Part shown: piece by piece, positions 49,740 through 58,226 of the stretch
How the letters are laid out: each line of letters opens with the position of its first letter
Numbering within the stretch: position 1 is the first letter of the stretch
NCBI GenBank assembly: GCA_017617995.1
Contig: JAFZVE010000038.1
Span: 62,001 to 126,000 of the forward strand
DNA: 64,000 nucleotides
Reading direction: 5' to 3'
Origin: Clostridiales bacterium
GTDB lineage: Bacteria > Bacillota > Clostridia > Saccharofermentanales > Saccharofermentanaceae
Notes under the pieces: generated by a model
What the model was told of the DNA's origin: nothing
Seen by the model: the letters and a program-made list of their open reading frames with translations, nothing else
Databases searched by the model: none
Program-made: the position numbers and the translations under genes

Positions 49740-50801
49740 TCAGCTGGAGCTCTTCTTCTCGAAGATCATCTTCTCAGAGGAGAATGCATAACGGATACCG
49801 TAGATCGGACCGCCATCGTAAGCCTGAACGAGCTTATTGGTATCCCAGCCCTTCGCGGAGGCCTCATCCATGGTAAGGTTACCGACCCGGGCTTCGAGAA
49901 GTTGAGAAACAGTAACAAATACATAGCCCTTCTCCTTGAGGCCTGCGATCATCTTATCGAGAGACTCGACGGTCGACTTATGGGAATCGTGAAGGAGAAC
50001 CATATCGCCATCGATCGCATTATCGATGACATACTGCGCCGTATAGTCGGCATCACCGAGAGCCGGCTTCTGCCAGTCCTGAGGACAGCTGGAATCGTTC
50101 CAGTTCACGACATATTCGCGATTATCTACAGAATAGCGGAAAAGACCTTCCTGCTTCAGTCCGGCTCCCGTCGGAGGACGGATGACCGTTGCTTTCTGCC
50201 CAACCTTCTCTTCGATCACCGCATCACACTTCCGGAGTTCTTCGTAGGCACCTTCTTCGTCGACCTGCGTCAGGATCTGATGGCTCCAAGTGTGGTTGCC
50301 GAGTTCACAGCCCAGATCGAGCATCCGTTGAAGTACAGCCGCGTCCGTCCCGGATACATTTTGTCCGATCATGAAGAACGTCGCCACGACGCCGTTTCTC
50401 TCGAGCGCATCGAGCACCTGCGGTGTATACTCACACGGACCGTCATCAAAAGTCAGTGCGATCAGCTTCGTTCCTTCCGGATAGCTCGCATGTGCAGCTT
50501 CACTTGTCTGCGCAGGTGTCGTATCCGTTGCTTCCGGCGTGGTTGCATCCGGATCGCTGGTAATATTGGCTATCGCTGAAGCCGAAGAAGACGTAGCCGA
50601 GGTCTCTCCCGAATCTTTATCTTTCGAAGGCGACTTGTTAATCGCCGTCACCATCCATACAAAAGCAACAAGAAGAACCATAAAGATCGCGCCCATCACG
50701 GCTGTCGTATTCGCCAGTGCCCGTAACTGCGCCGTCATCGTTCTCTTCGGATTCGGATTGCCCGAAGACGGTCTCGGTCTTTGGGGATTCATATGACTCA
50801 T
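49740..50801 (-). CDS. Membrane-anchored polysaccharide deacetylase
   Basis: A 353-residue cell-wall carbohydrate esterase family 4 enzyme. A single membrane helix (residues ~34-53, VMGAIFMVLLVAFVWMV) follows a short Pro-rich cytoplasmic tail. A Ser/Thr/Asp-rich linker (~58-105) leads to the NodB domain: catalytic TFDDGPCEYTP, metal-binding HTWSH, RPPTGAG, and the C-terminal LLHDSHK. All canonical catalytic positions are present, so activity on peptidoglycan GlcNAc/MurNAc or a surface glycan is likely. The ATG at 50801 follows GGGAG. The promoter carries three copies of an AT-rich site. Confidence 0.9.
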   Translation of the reverse strand: MSHMNPQRPRPSSGNPNPKRTMTAQLRALANTTAVMGAIFMVLLVAFVWMVTAINKSPSKDKDSGETSATSSSASAIANITSDPDATTPEATDTTPAQTSEAAHASYPEGTKLIALTFDDGPCEYTPQVLDALERNGVVATFFMIGQNVSGTDAAVLQRMLDLGCELGNHTWSHQILTQVDEEGAYEELRKCDAVIEEKVGQKATVIRPPTGAGLKQEGLFRYSVDNREYVVNWNDSSCPQDWQKPALGDADYTAQYVIDNAIDGDMVLLHDSHKSTVESLDKMIAGLKEKGYVFVTVSQLLEARVGNLTMDEASAKGWDTNKLVQAYDGGPIYGIRYAFSSEKMIFEKKSSS

Positions 50802-50844
50802 AGTAAGCTCCCGCCTCCTGATACTACATATTTATACAGATACG

Positions 50845-50853
50845 ATTATAACA
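50845..50853 (-). promoter_or_regulatory. Extended -10 promoter of the deacetylase gene
   Basis: TGTTATAAT on the reverse strand, 50845-50853. It is overlapped by one arm of the repeated site described at 50849-50889. Confidence 0.55.
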
Positions 50854-50889
50854 TATTAGTTCCTGTCGATATGTTACTAATATGTTACT
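50849..50889. repeat. Triple AT-rich site in the deacetylase promoter
   Basis: On the + strand ATATGTTACT occurs at 50869-50878 and 50880-50889 (11-bp period). An inverted copy, TAACATATTAG (50849-50859), is the exact complement of CTAATATGTTA at 50877-50887. One copy overlaps the -10 box; the others lie where the -35 region should be. Confidence 0.6.
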
Positions 50890-50890
50890 C

Positions 50891-50926
50891 AAAGAAAAGA
50901 CCGCTCCGGGAAATCCCGAAGCGGCC
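50891..50926 (-). terminator. Intrinsic terminator of fba
   Basis: Reverse strand CCGCTTCGGG-ATTT-CCCGGAGCGG (50901-50924) with one wobble pair, then TCTTTTCTTT, about 35 nt after the aldolase stop. Confidence 0.85.
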
Positions 50927-50959
50927 TTCTGAATGACTTTATTGCTGATTACTTTACGA

Positions 50960-51928
50960 TCAGGCCTTTCCGTCAGAACCGAGAACGTACTGGATCTTAT
51001 GAGCAACCATATCCTTAACAGCCTGACGAGCCGGCTTCAGGTATTGACGAGGATCGAAGTGATCCGGGTGCTCTGCGAAGTACTTACGGATGTTACCTGT
51101 CATAGCAAGACGGATATCGGAGTCGATGTTGATCTTGCAGACTGCGAGGGTAGCTGCCTTACGGAGCTGCTCTTCCGGAATACCAACTGCATCCGGCATG
51201 TTACCGCCATACTGGTTAACCATCTTTACGAATTCCTGCGGAACGGAAGAAGAACCATGGAGAACGATCGGGAAGCCCGGGAGCTTCTTCATGCACTCTT
51301 CGAGAACGTCAAAACGGAGCGGCGGCGGAACGAGGATGCCTTCCTCATTTCTTGTGCACTGTGCAGCTGTGAACTTGTAAGCACCGTGGGAAGTACCGAT
51401 AGCGATCGCGAGGGAGTCGCAGCCTGTTCTGGATACGAACTCTTCTACTTCTTCCGGACGTGTGTAGGACTCATGACCAGCCTCTACAACTACTTCATCC
51501 TCGATACCGGCGAGAGTACCCAGCTCAGCCTCAACAACTACGCCGTGAGCGTGAGCGTACTCAACTACCTGCTTGGTAAGAGCGATGTTGTCCTCGAAAG
51601 ACTTGGAGGAAGCGTCGATCATAACGGATGTGAAACCACCGTCGATGCAGGATTTGCAGAGCTCGAAGGAATCACCATGGTCAAGGTGCAGAGCGATCGG
51701 GATCTCCGGATTCTCAGCTACAGCAGCCTCAACGAGTTTTACAAGATAAGTGTGGTTCGCATAAGCACGAGCACCCTTGGAAACCTGAAGGATAACCGGG
51801 CTCTTCAGTTCGCCTGCAGCCTCTGTGATACCCTGAACGATCTCCATGTTGTTTACGTTAAAAGCACCAACAGCATAACCGCCATCGTAAGCCTTCTTAA
51901 ACATTTCAGTAGTTGTTACTAATGCCAT
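50960..51928 (-). CDS. fba: Class II fructose-bisphosphate aldolase
   Basis: A 322-residue zinc-dependent aldolase cleaving fructose-1,6-bisphosphate. Metal and catalytic segments: LHLDHGDSFE (Zn His and catalytic Asp), VEAELGTLAGIED, IGTSHGAYKF, VLHGSSSVP, and the phosphate-binding KINIDSDIRLAMTGNIRK. Strongly biased codon use and a clean AAGGAG site point to high expression. Transcribed alone, with its own promoter and terminator. Confidence 0.97.
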   Translation of the reverse strand: MALVTTTEMFKKAYDGGYAVGAFNVNNMEIVQGITEAAGELKSPVILQVSKGARAYANHTYLVKLVEAAVAENPEIPIALHLDHGDSFELCKSCIDGGFTSVMIDASSKSFEDNIALTKQVVEYAHAHGVVVEAELGTLAGIEDEVVVEAGHESYTRPEEVEEFVSRTGCDSLAIAIGTSHGAYKFTAAQCTRNEEGILVPPPLRFDVLEECMKKLPGFPIVLHGSSSVPQEFVKMVNQYGGNMPDAVGIPEEQLRKAATLAVCKINIDSDIRLAMTGNIRKYFAEHPDHFDPRQYLKPARQAVKDMVAHKIQYVLGSDGKA

Positions 51929-51967
51929 AAGAATATCTCCTTTGTGTTATTAATATATGTGATTGCA

Positions 51968-51996
51968 AATAAATTTACACCACAGACAATTGTAAA
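51968..51996 (-). promoter_or_regulatory. Probable promoter of fba
   Basis: Reverse strand TTTACA (51991-51996), 17-bp spacer, TTTATT (51968-51973). Confidence 0.4.
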
Positions 51997-52050
51997 ATGA
52001 AGAGCTGTTTTCGTCAATCTTTCCGAGGAAAGATCAACGGATTTTTCGCA

Positions 52051-52896
52051 TTACTCTTCCTCTTTTTCCGGCTTTTCCGAAACCGCTTCCTCTACCGCTT
52101 CTTCAGCCTTTTCTTCCACAGCGTCCTTTGCCGCTTCTGCCTCGGCTGCGATCTCTTCTTCTGCCTTCTTGGCTGCTTCTTCAGCTTCCTTTACACGCTC
52201 GGCCACTTCTGCAGCCTCCTCGTCCTTGACTTCCTTCATGGCGTCTTTAACAAGAGAAACAGATTCGTCGTCCGAGATCTTCGGCGTGGTCTCTTCGTCT
52301 GTCTTCAGCGCGTCGTACTTCTCCTTTGCCTTGTACACAGAAGAAACCAGCTTGGCTTCTTTGGCAAGAAGATCGAAGTCCTCTTTGCTTGCGAGATCTT
52401 TCGAAGAGGTCTGGTAGCAGACTTCCTCGTATACATTGTCGAGGATCAGATAGTCTGTGCGGGACATGTTCGCGCCGAGCGCGGAGTTCTGCAGAAGCTG
52501 TGTCGCACGGTCTGCCGCGCCCTCTCTTCCGTCGAAGGAATCGAACGGGATCGTGATCTTACTGAACATATAACGAAGGACCACTTCGTTATTCTTATAA
52601 TCCATGGCTACACGATACTTCGCGATAACAAACGTGTGGATGAAGACGACAGCGCACACGACAAAGATCGCGCCAAAAACGCACCACAGTAGCGGGCCCG
52701 GATCTGTCTTTCCTGCCAGAAGATATCCGACTGCACCGGCATCAAGCACGGCGATCAGCAGCGTGATGATTCTTCTTTTCAGGATCTGGCTCTTCGATGC
52801 CGGGAAACAGTGCACTGTATCCTTCGGCAGCTTATCCAGTTCCTCCTGCGGGATGGCCTCATCCAGCACATCCTGCTTCTTTACTTCTTCACTCAT
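52051..52896 (-). CDS. Two-helix membrane protein with acidic coiled-coil tail
   Basis: A 281-residue hypothetical. Two adjacent membrane helices (residues ~43-62 and ~69-91) are followed by a compact domain (IAKYRVAMDYKNNEVVLRYMFSKITIPFDSFDG...DYLILDNVYEEV) that looks like a PH-type beta domain. A long Glu/Ala/Lys-rich alpha-helical coiled-coil runs from ~200 to the end. GGAGGG precedes the ATG, 23 nt after valS, so it is probably the last gene of the acyl-CoA synthetase-valS operon. No function can be assigned. Confidence 0.6.
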   Translation of the reverse strand: MSEEVKKQDVLDEAIPQEELDKLPKDTVHCFPASKSQILKRRIITLLIAVLDAGAVGYLLAGKTDPGPLLWCVFGAIFVVCAVVFIHTFVIAKYRVAMDYKNNEVVLRYMFSKITIPFDSFDGREGAADRATQLLQNSALGANMSRTDYLILDNVYEEVCYQTSSKDLASKEDFDLLAKEAKLVSSVYKAKEKYDALKTDEETTPKISDDESVSLVKDAMKEVKDEEAAEVAERVKEAEEAAKKAEEEIAAEAEAAKDAVEEKAEEAVEEAVSEKPEKEEE

Positions 52897-52919
52897 GTTC
52901 CAACCCTCCTGTATTCTAT

Positions 52920-55574
52920 TTACTTCTTCAGCGCATCGATACGTGCCAGAACGTTGTCCAGCATCTCCTGATACTTGGCCTGCTTTTCTCTCTCGGCGTT
53001 GATGACCTTCTCCGGAGCCTTCTTGACGAACTCTTCGTTTGCAAGTTTTGCGTTAACACGCTTCATCTCACCTTCGAGTCTTTCCTTCTCTTTGCCGAGA
53101 CGCTCGAGTTCCTTATCGATATCGATCAGGTCTTCAAGCGGGATATAGATCTCACCTGCACTGCAGACACAGGCAACCGCCGTATCCGGGATGCCTGCCT
53201 TATCCTGCTGGGTGGTGACCTCGGAAACATTGGCCAGACGCTCGAGGAAAGCCTTACCGTCTACGAACATCGCACGGTTCTTTTCCTCGGAAGAAACGAG
53301 GATCATGCCGATCTTACGGGACGGGATAACGCCCATATCCGTTCTTACGTTTCTGATCGAGCGGATCGCATCCATTAAGATCTCCATCTGCTTTTCTTCA
53401 GCGGTAAATACTTCGCTCTCGCGGTATTCCGGCCAGGAAGAGATCATGATGGAATCGCTCTTCTCATTAAGTACCAGATATCTGTATACTTCTTCGGAAA
53501 GGAACGGCATGAACGGATGCAGGAGCTGCATGGATCTGCCGAGTACATCGTTCAGGATGTACTGTGCTTCTTTTCTGGTCGCACATTCCTTATCGAAGAG
53601 ACGAGACTTCGCGATCTCGATGTACCAGTCGCAGTATTCTTCCCAGATGAAGGAGTTGATCTTGGAAAGCGCGACACCGAACTCGTAGTTATCGAAGTTG
53701 TCGGTAACTTCCTTGATGACCTGGTTCATACGGGACAGGATCCACTTGTCTTCGAGTGTGTACTTAGCGGGATCGACATCGTCGAATGTCAGATCGTCTT
53801 CACAGTTCATAAGAACGAACTTCATGGCGTTCCAGATCTTGTTGCCGAAGTTTCTGCCGGCCTCGATTTTATCCTGCTGGAAACGCTGGTCATTACCCGG
53901 CGCATTTCCGGTAACGAGTGCATAACGCAGCGCATCTGCACCAAACTGGTCGATGATCTCGAGAGGATCGATACCGTTTCCTAAAGACTTACTCATCTTT
54001 CTGCCCTGAGAGTCACGGACGAGACCATGGATCAGGACTGTATCGAAAGGTGTTTCCTTCATGTGCGCGCAGCCGGCAACGATCATACGGGATACCCAGA
54101 AGGTAATGATGTCATAACCGGTAACGAGTGTATTGGTCGGATAGTAACGCTTGAGGTCAGCAGTTTCTTCCGGCCAGCCGAGCGTAGAGAACGGCCACAG
54201 CGCCGAAGAGAACCATGTATCCAGAGTATCCGGATCCTGGCGCATCGGCTTGCCGCACTTCGGGCAGACAGCGGAATCTTCCTTGGTAACCAAAAGCTCT
54301 CCGCAGTCATCGCAGTAGAATGCCGGGATTCTATGACCCCACCACAGCTGACGGGAGATACACCAGTCACGGATATCCTCCATCCAGTTGAAATAGTTCT
54401 TGTCGAATCTCTCCGGGACAAACTTGGTCTTACCGGAACGAACCGCTTCGATCGCCGGCTCGGCAAGAGTCTTCATCTTAACAAACCACTGAAGCGACAC
54501 ACGCGGCTCAACCGTCGTACCGCAGCGGTAGCAGGTACCGACATTATGAGCGTGCGGCTCAACCTTAATAAGGAATCCGCCCTCTTCGAGATCCTTAACG
54601 ATCTCTTTTCTAGCTTCGTAACGGTCCATGCCGGCATACTTCGGATAATCCTCAGTGATCTTGGCGTCCTCAGTAAGAACGGTGATCACTTCGAGGTTAT
54701 GACGAAGTCCGACTTCAAAGTCGTTCGGGTCGTGTGCAGGTGTGATCTTAACGACACCGGTACCGAACTCGATATCAACATAGCTGTCTGCAATAACCGG
54801 GATCTTTCTTCCTACGAGCGGGAGAACGAGCATCTTACCGATGACATCCTTATAACGCTCATCTTTCGGGTTAACGGCAACCGCTGTATCGCCGAGGAGC
54901 GTCTCTGGACGTGTGGTTGCGAGCTCGAGGTATCCGCTTCCATCCTCAAAAGGATATCTGAGGTGCCAGAAGGAACCCTGCTGGTCTTCGTATTCTACTT
55001 CTGCGTTAGAGATGGAAGTCAGGCATTTCGGGCACCAGTTGATGATTCTCTCACCTCTGTAGATGAGGCCTTCGTTATAGTACTTGATGAATACATCCTT
55101 AACTGCTTCAGAGCAGCCTTCGTCCATGGTGAATCTTTCGTGTTCCCAGTCACAGGAAGAACCGATCTTCTTGAGCTGTTCTACGATACGTCCGCCGTAC
55201 TGCTTCTTCCACTCCCAGGCACGCTCGAGGAACTTGTCACGGCCGAGGTCGTCCTTGGTAAGGCCCTCTTCTTTCATCGTCGCAACGATCCTTGCCTCAG
55301 TAGCGATAGATGCGTGGTCAGTACCCGGTACCCAGAGAGTATCGAAGCCCTTCATTCTCTTATAACGGACGAGGATGTCCTGCAGTGTGTTATCCAGGGC
55401 ATGACCCATGTGGAGCTGGCCCGTGATGTTCGGCGGCGGCATGACGATGCAGAAAGAATCCTTGGATGTGTCACCCGAGGGTTTGAAATAGCCTTTATTC
55501 ATCCACTCCGAATAGAGTCTGCTCTCGGCCTCTTTCGGGTCAAAAGCCTTACTGATGTTATCTGTGCGTCCCAT
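52920..55574 (-). CDS. valS: Valyl-tRNA synthetase
   Basis: An 884-residue class I synthetase. HIGH motif in PPPNITGQLHMGHALDN (residue ~47-63), editing domain with TTRPETLLGDTAV and GTGVVKITPAHDPNDFEVG, zinc-type CDDCGELL...CPKCGKP, KMSKS in GRKMSKSLGNGIDP, and a C-terminal tRNA-binding coiled-coil (ELERLGKEKERLEGEMKRVNAKL). Its ATG overlaps the acyl-CoA synthetase stop by one base (TAATG), so translation is coupled to that gene. No T-box was seen upstream of the operon. Confidence 0.97.
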   Translation of the reverse strand: MGRTDNISKAFDPKEAESRLYSEWMNKGYFKPSGDTSKDSFCIVMPPPNITGQLHMGHALDNTLQDILVRYKRMKGFDTLWVPGTDHASIATEARIVATMKEEGLTKDDLGRDKFLERAWEWKKQYGGRIVEQLKKIGSSCDWEHERFTMDEGCSEAVKDVFIKYYNEGLIYRGERIINWCPKCLTSISNAEVEYEDQQGSFWHLRYPFEDGSGYLELATTRPETLLGDTAVAVNPKDERYKDVIGKMLVLPLVGRKIPVIADSYVDIEFGTGVVKITPAHDPNDFEVGLRHNLEVITVLTEDAKITEDYPKYAGMDRYEARKEIVKDLEEGGFLIKVEPHAHNVGTCYRCGTTVEPRVSLQWFVKMKTLAEPAIEAVRSGKTKFVPERFDKNYFNWMEDIRDWCISRQLWWGHRIPAFYCDDCGELLVTKEDSAVCPKCGKPMRQDPDTLDTWFSSALWPFSTLGWPEETADLKRYYPTNTLVTGYDIITFWVSRMIVAGCAHMKETPFDTVLIHGLVRDSQGRKMSKSLGNGIDPLEIIDQFGADALRYALVTGNAPGNDQRFQQDKIEAGRNFGNKIWNAMKFVLMNCEDDLTFDDVDPAKYTLEDKWILSRMNQVIKEVTDNFDNYEFGVALSKINSFIWEEYCDWYIEIAKSRLFDKECATRKEAQYILNDVLGRSMQLLHPFMPFLSEEVYRYLVLNEKSDSIMISSWPEYRESEVFTAEEKQMEILMDAIRSIRNVRTDMGVIPSRKIGMILVSSEEKNRAMFVDGKAFLERLANVSEVTTQQDKAGIPDTAVACVCSAGEIYIPLEDLIDIDKELERLGKEKERLEGEMKRVNAKLANEEFVKKAPEKVINAEREKQAKYQEMLDNVLARIDALKK

Positions 55575-57271
55575 TATTTTGCCTCCAACTTTTCACTATC
55601 TTTCTTTCTGATATCTGCGCGCTTGATCTTGCCGGATGTGGTCTTCGGAAGTTCATCGACGTACTCGACGACACGCGGATACTTATATGGCGCAGTGGTC
55701 TTCTTAACGTGGTTCTGAAGTGTCTTCGTCAGTTCTTCAGACGGCTGATATCCCTTGGTCAGTACGATGGTCGCCTTGACGGCAAAACCTCTGACCGGAT
55801 CCGGAACACCGGTGACGGCGCACTCGAGTACCGCCGGGTGTTCCATAAGCGCACTTTCTACCTCGAAAGGTCCGATACGGTAACCGGAAGACTTGATAAC
55901 GTCATCGACACGTCCGACATACCACAGGAAACCGAGCTCGTCTCTATAGGCAGTATCACCTGTGTGGTAAAGACCGTCGTGCCAAGCCTTTTCCATCGCT
56001 TCCGGATTGTCATCGTAACGAAGGAGAAGTCCTACCGGACGTCCGCCGTACTCTTCGGAAGTTCTGATGCAGATCTCGCCGGTGACACCGGTCGGGCACT
56101 CGTTTCCGTCTGCGTCAACGACAGCGACGTGGAAACCCGGTACCGGATAACCCATGGAACCGGTTCTCGGAAGTACCCACGGGAAGAACGTACCGCAGAC
56201 AACGGATGTCTCGGACTGGCCGAAACCTTCGTAGATCTTGCAGCCGGTGTTCTTCAGCCACTGGTTATATACTTCAGGGTTCAGAGCCTCACCTGCCGTG
56301 CAGCAATGCTTGAGATGCGAGAAATCGTAGCCCTCGAAGCTCTCCTTGATCATGAAGCGGTACATCGTCGGCGGAGCACAGAAAGTCGTGATCTTATAGT
56401 CACAGATCTTTTGAAGGATATCCGCACCGTTGAATTTATCGAAGTCGTAGATGAAAAGGGTCGCTTCACCGAACCACTGTCCGTAGAACTTACCCCACAT
56501 GCACTTCATCCAGCCTGTATCGGAGATGGTGAAGTGAAGCTTGCCGTCTTCGACTCTGTGCCAGAATACACCGGTAAAGAGGTGGCCGAGCGGCAGGGTA
56601 TGGTCATGAAGGACCATCTTAGGATAGCCTGTCGTACCGGAAGAGAAGCACATGAGCATCGGATCCGTAACCACGGTTCCCTCTTCGCCTGTCGGACGCG
56701 TCCACTCGTCACTCTGCTTGGCAACCTCGGCGTCAAAATCGATCCAGCCTTCCTTCTGCTTACCCCAGGTCACGCAGCGGATGACCTCGTGATCGTACTG
56801 ATCCTGATCCTCATCGAAACGCTCGGTGCAGTCGTCATCACCCGTGATAACGGCCATCTTGACGTGTGCACTGTTGACACGGTAGACATAGTCCTTCGCC
56901 ATCAGCTGGTTCGTCGCCATAACGGTGACGGCACCGATCTTATGAAGGGCCAATACCGAGAACCAGAACTGGTAGCCTCTCTTGAGGACCAGAAGGACTC
57001 TATCGCCCTTCTTAATGCCCTGGCTCTTAAAGAAGTTGGCGGTCATATTCGAATACTTTCTGACATCGCCGAAAGTGAATCTCTTTTCCTCATTGTGCTT
57101 GCTGACCCAGAGGATCGCCGGCTTGTCCGGTGTTCTCTCTGCGATCTTATCCATAACGTCATACGCAAAGTTGAACGTCTCCGGATAGGTTACTTTATAG
57201 TTCTTTTTCAGATCATCGAGGGTAACGAAATCGTCTCTGTTTCTACCCACAAATTCTTCATATATGGCCAC
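55574..57271 (-). CDS. AMP-forming acyl-CoA synthetase
   Basis: A 565-residue adenylate-forming enzyme of the AMP-binding (acetyl/medium-chain acyl-CoA synthetase) family. P-loop-like SSGTTGYPKMV (~192-202), FGQSETSVV (A5-type motif), the hinge YHTGDTAYRDELGFLWYVGRVDDVIKSSGYRIGPFEVE, and the catalytic C-terminal Lys in TTSGKIKRADIR. The medium-chain, AcsA/ACSM-like spacing suggests acetate, propionate, aromatic or branched acids rather than long-chain substrates. It lies 3 nt after an XRE-cupin regulator and directly abuts valS. Confidence 0.9.
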   Translation of the reverse strand: MAIYEEFVGRNRDDFVTLDDLKKNYKVTYPETFNFAYDVMDKIAERTPDKPAILWVSKHNEEKRFTFGDVRKYSNMTANFFKSQGIKKGDRVLLVLKRGYQFWFSVLALHKIGAVTVMATNQLMAKDYVYRVNSAHVKMAVITGDDDCTERFDEDQDQYDHEVIRCVTWGKQKEGWIDFDAEVAKQSDEWTRPTGEEGTVVTDPMLMCFSSGTTGYPKMVLHDHTLPLGHLFTGVFWHRVEDGKLHFTISDTGWMKCMWGKFYGQWFGEATLFIYDFDKFNGADILQKICDYKITTFCAPPTMYRFMIKESFEGYDFSHLKHCCTAGEALNPEVYNQWLKNTGCKIYEGFGQSETSVVCGTFFPWVLPRTGSMGYPVPGFHVAVVDADGNECPTGVTGEICIRTSEEYGGRPVGLLLRYDDNPEAMEKAWHDGLYHTGDTAYRDELGFLWYVGRVDDVIKSSGYRIGPFEVESALMEHPAVLECAVTGVPDPVRGFAVKATIVLTKGYQPSEELTKTLQNHVKKTTAPYKYPRVVEYVDELPKTTSGKIKRADIRKKDSEKLEAK

Positions 57272-57274
57272 GGA

Positions 57275-57838
57275 TCAAATATCCCCTTTCATTACGATCG
57301 CCAGGAATTTACATGGTTTACCGTTAGTCGCCTTCATGGCATGCGGTATATCGGAATTGAAGTACACGCTGTCGCCTTCATTCAACTCATACACGATATC
57401 GCCGATGAAGAAAGTCATCGAACCTTCGAGTACATAGTCGAATTCCTGTCCTTCATGTGCATGCTGGGTCGGCTTCTCGATATCATTCGGTTCTACCGTT
57501 ACATAGAACGGCTCCGCGATCTTTTTTCTAAATGTAAAAGCAAGGTGCTTGTAGTTATATGCCGCACGGCGGTCAATTTCAAATCCTTCGCCCTTGCGGA
57601 CGACACAAGCAATGGAGAGTTTCGGCGAATCGCCGACCATGATATCGACCATATCGACGCCCAGAATCACCGCGACGTTATTTAAGAAAGAGACGGAAAA
57701 GTCTTTCTTTCCTTCCTCATAAAGAATGTAATCTTCTTCGGACATTTCGAGCCTTGCAGCCATGGTCTTGACATCGATTTCTTCGATCTCACGTAGTGCC
57801 GCGATACGCTCACCGATCTGACGCAGTTGATCTGTCAT
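57275..57838 (-). CDS. XRE-cupin transcriptional regulator
   Basis: A 187-residue regulator with an N-terminal Cro/C1 HTH (IGERIAALREIEEIDVKTMAARLEMSEEDYILYEEGKKDF) and a C-terminal cupin (VTVEPNDIEKPTQHAHEGQEFDYVLEGSMTFFIGD...EGDSVYFNSDIPHAM). The cupin keeps the metal-binding His/Glu set (HAHEGQE, H in IPHA). In Clostridia this pair commonly sits directly before an acyl-CoA synthetase gene, as here (3-nt gap), suggesting control by an acid or its CoA ester. Its promoter shares a palindrome with the divergent moxR promoter, a natural site for autoregulation. Confidence 0.9.
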   Translation of the reverse strand: MTDQLRQIGERIAALREIEEIDVKTMAARLEMSEEDYILYEEGKKDFSVSFLNNVAVILGVDMVDIMVGDSPKLSIACVVRKGEGFEIDRRAAYNYKHLAFTFRKKIAEPFYVTVEPNDIEKPTQHAHEGQEFDYVLEGSMTFFIGDIVYELNEGDSVYFNSDIPHAMKATNGKPCKFLAIVMKGDI

Positions 57839-57903
57839 ATTGTTCCCTCCTAAACGTTTCGTACCGATTTTCTACACAATTAGTCCATAATATCGGTCTT
57901 ATT

Positions 57904-57932
57904 ATAATAGTTTTCAGTGGGTGAAGTGTCAA
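57904..57932 (-). promoter_or_regulatory. SigA-type promoter of the XRE-cupin/acyl-CoA synthetase/valS operon
   Basis: Reverse strand TTGACA (57927-57932), 17-bp spacer, TATTAT (57904-57909). Its -35 box abuts, back to back, the -35 of the divergent moxR promoter. Confidence 0.75.
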
Positions 57933-57940
57933 CTGACAAA
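57927..57940. promoter_or_regulatory. Palindrome TGTCAACTGACA between divergent promoters (copy 1)
   Basis: The 12-bp near-perfect palindrome (57927-57938) plus AA is identical over 14 bp to the sequence at 61567-61580 upstream of the second moxR operon. Here it comprises the two abutting -35 hexamers. Confidence 0.7.
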
Positions 57941-57961
57941 TCAGACAAATACATATATAAT
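57933..57961 (+). promoter_or_regulatory. SigA-type promoter of the first MoxR-DUF58 operon
   Basis: CTGACA (57933-57938), 17-bp spacer, TATAAT (57956-57961). The transcript would have a ~160-nt leader before the microprotein and ~260 nt before moxR. The remainder of the 388-bp gap (57968-58130) contains a CAGTC-GATT-GACTG hairpin at 58066-58079 and the SD-proximal hairpin described at 58092-58124. Confidence 0.75.
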
Positions 57962-58091
57962 ACAAAACCAATTGATAGTCTGAGTATGCTTGGGGGGCTT
58001 TTACGGAGTGGCAAACTCAAAGTGGAGTCGGACCGCAAACGCCTGAAATTACAGCACTCTACCATCAGTCGATTGACTGGATGACGTTTTG

Positions 58092-58124
58092 CTGATAGGT
58101 TTAGAGTAGAAAACCATCAGGAGG
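58092..58124 (+). promoter_or_regulatory. Hairpin overlapping the microprotein ribosome site
   Basis: CTGATAGGTTT (58092-58102) pairs with AAACCATCAG (58111-58120) with a single bulged A. The right arm runs into AGGAGG (58119-58124), so folding would partly mask the ribosome binding site. Confidence 0.45.
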
Positions 58125-58130
58125 TGCCTC

Positions 58131-58202
58131 ATGGGTAACCGGAAGTTCTTAAGTTTTTTGTTGTCGATCGTTATGGTCGTAACCACATTCTTTTTCGCAT
58201 AA
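58131..58202 (+). CDS. 23-residue hydrophobic microprotein in the moxR leader
   Basis: ATG at 58131 lies 6 nt after a perfect AGGAGG and opens a 23-codon frame ending TAA: a positively charged start (MGNRK) followed by a hydrophobic stretch FLSFLLSIVMVV and TTFFFA. The sequence closely resembles the signal-peptide core of Gram-positive surface proteins, but it stops where a mature protein would begin. It ends 24 nt before the moxR start. Either a genuine membrane microprotein or leader peptide, or the remnant of a deleted secreted-protein gene. Absent from the second operon copy. Confidence 0.5.
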   Translation: MGNRKFLSFLLSIVMVVTTFFFA

Positions 58203-58226
58203 TATTGGTCGCTTTTCGGAGGTTTT

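Noticed and set aside
53920..57685. Long forward frames opposite valS and the acyl-CoA synthetase
   Set aside because: Shadows of highly biased coding sequence; they cross gene boundaries on the other strand and lack ribosome sites.
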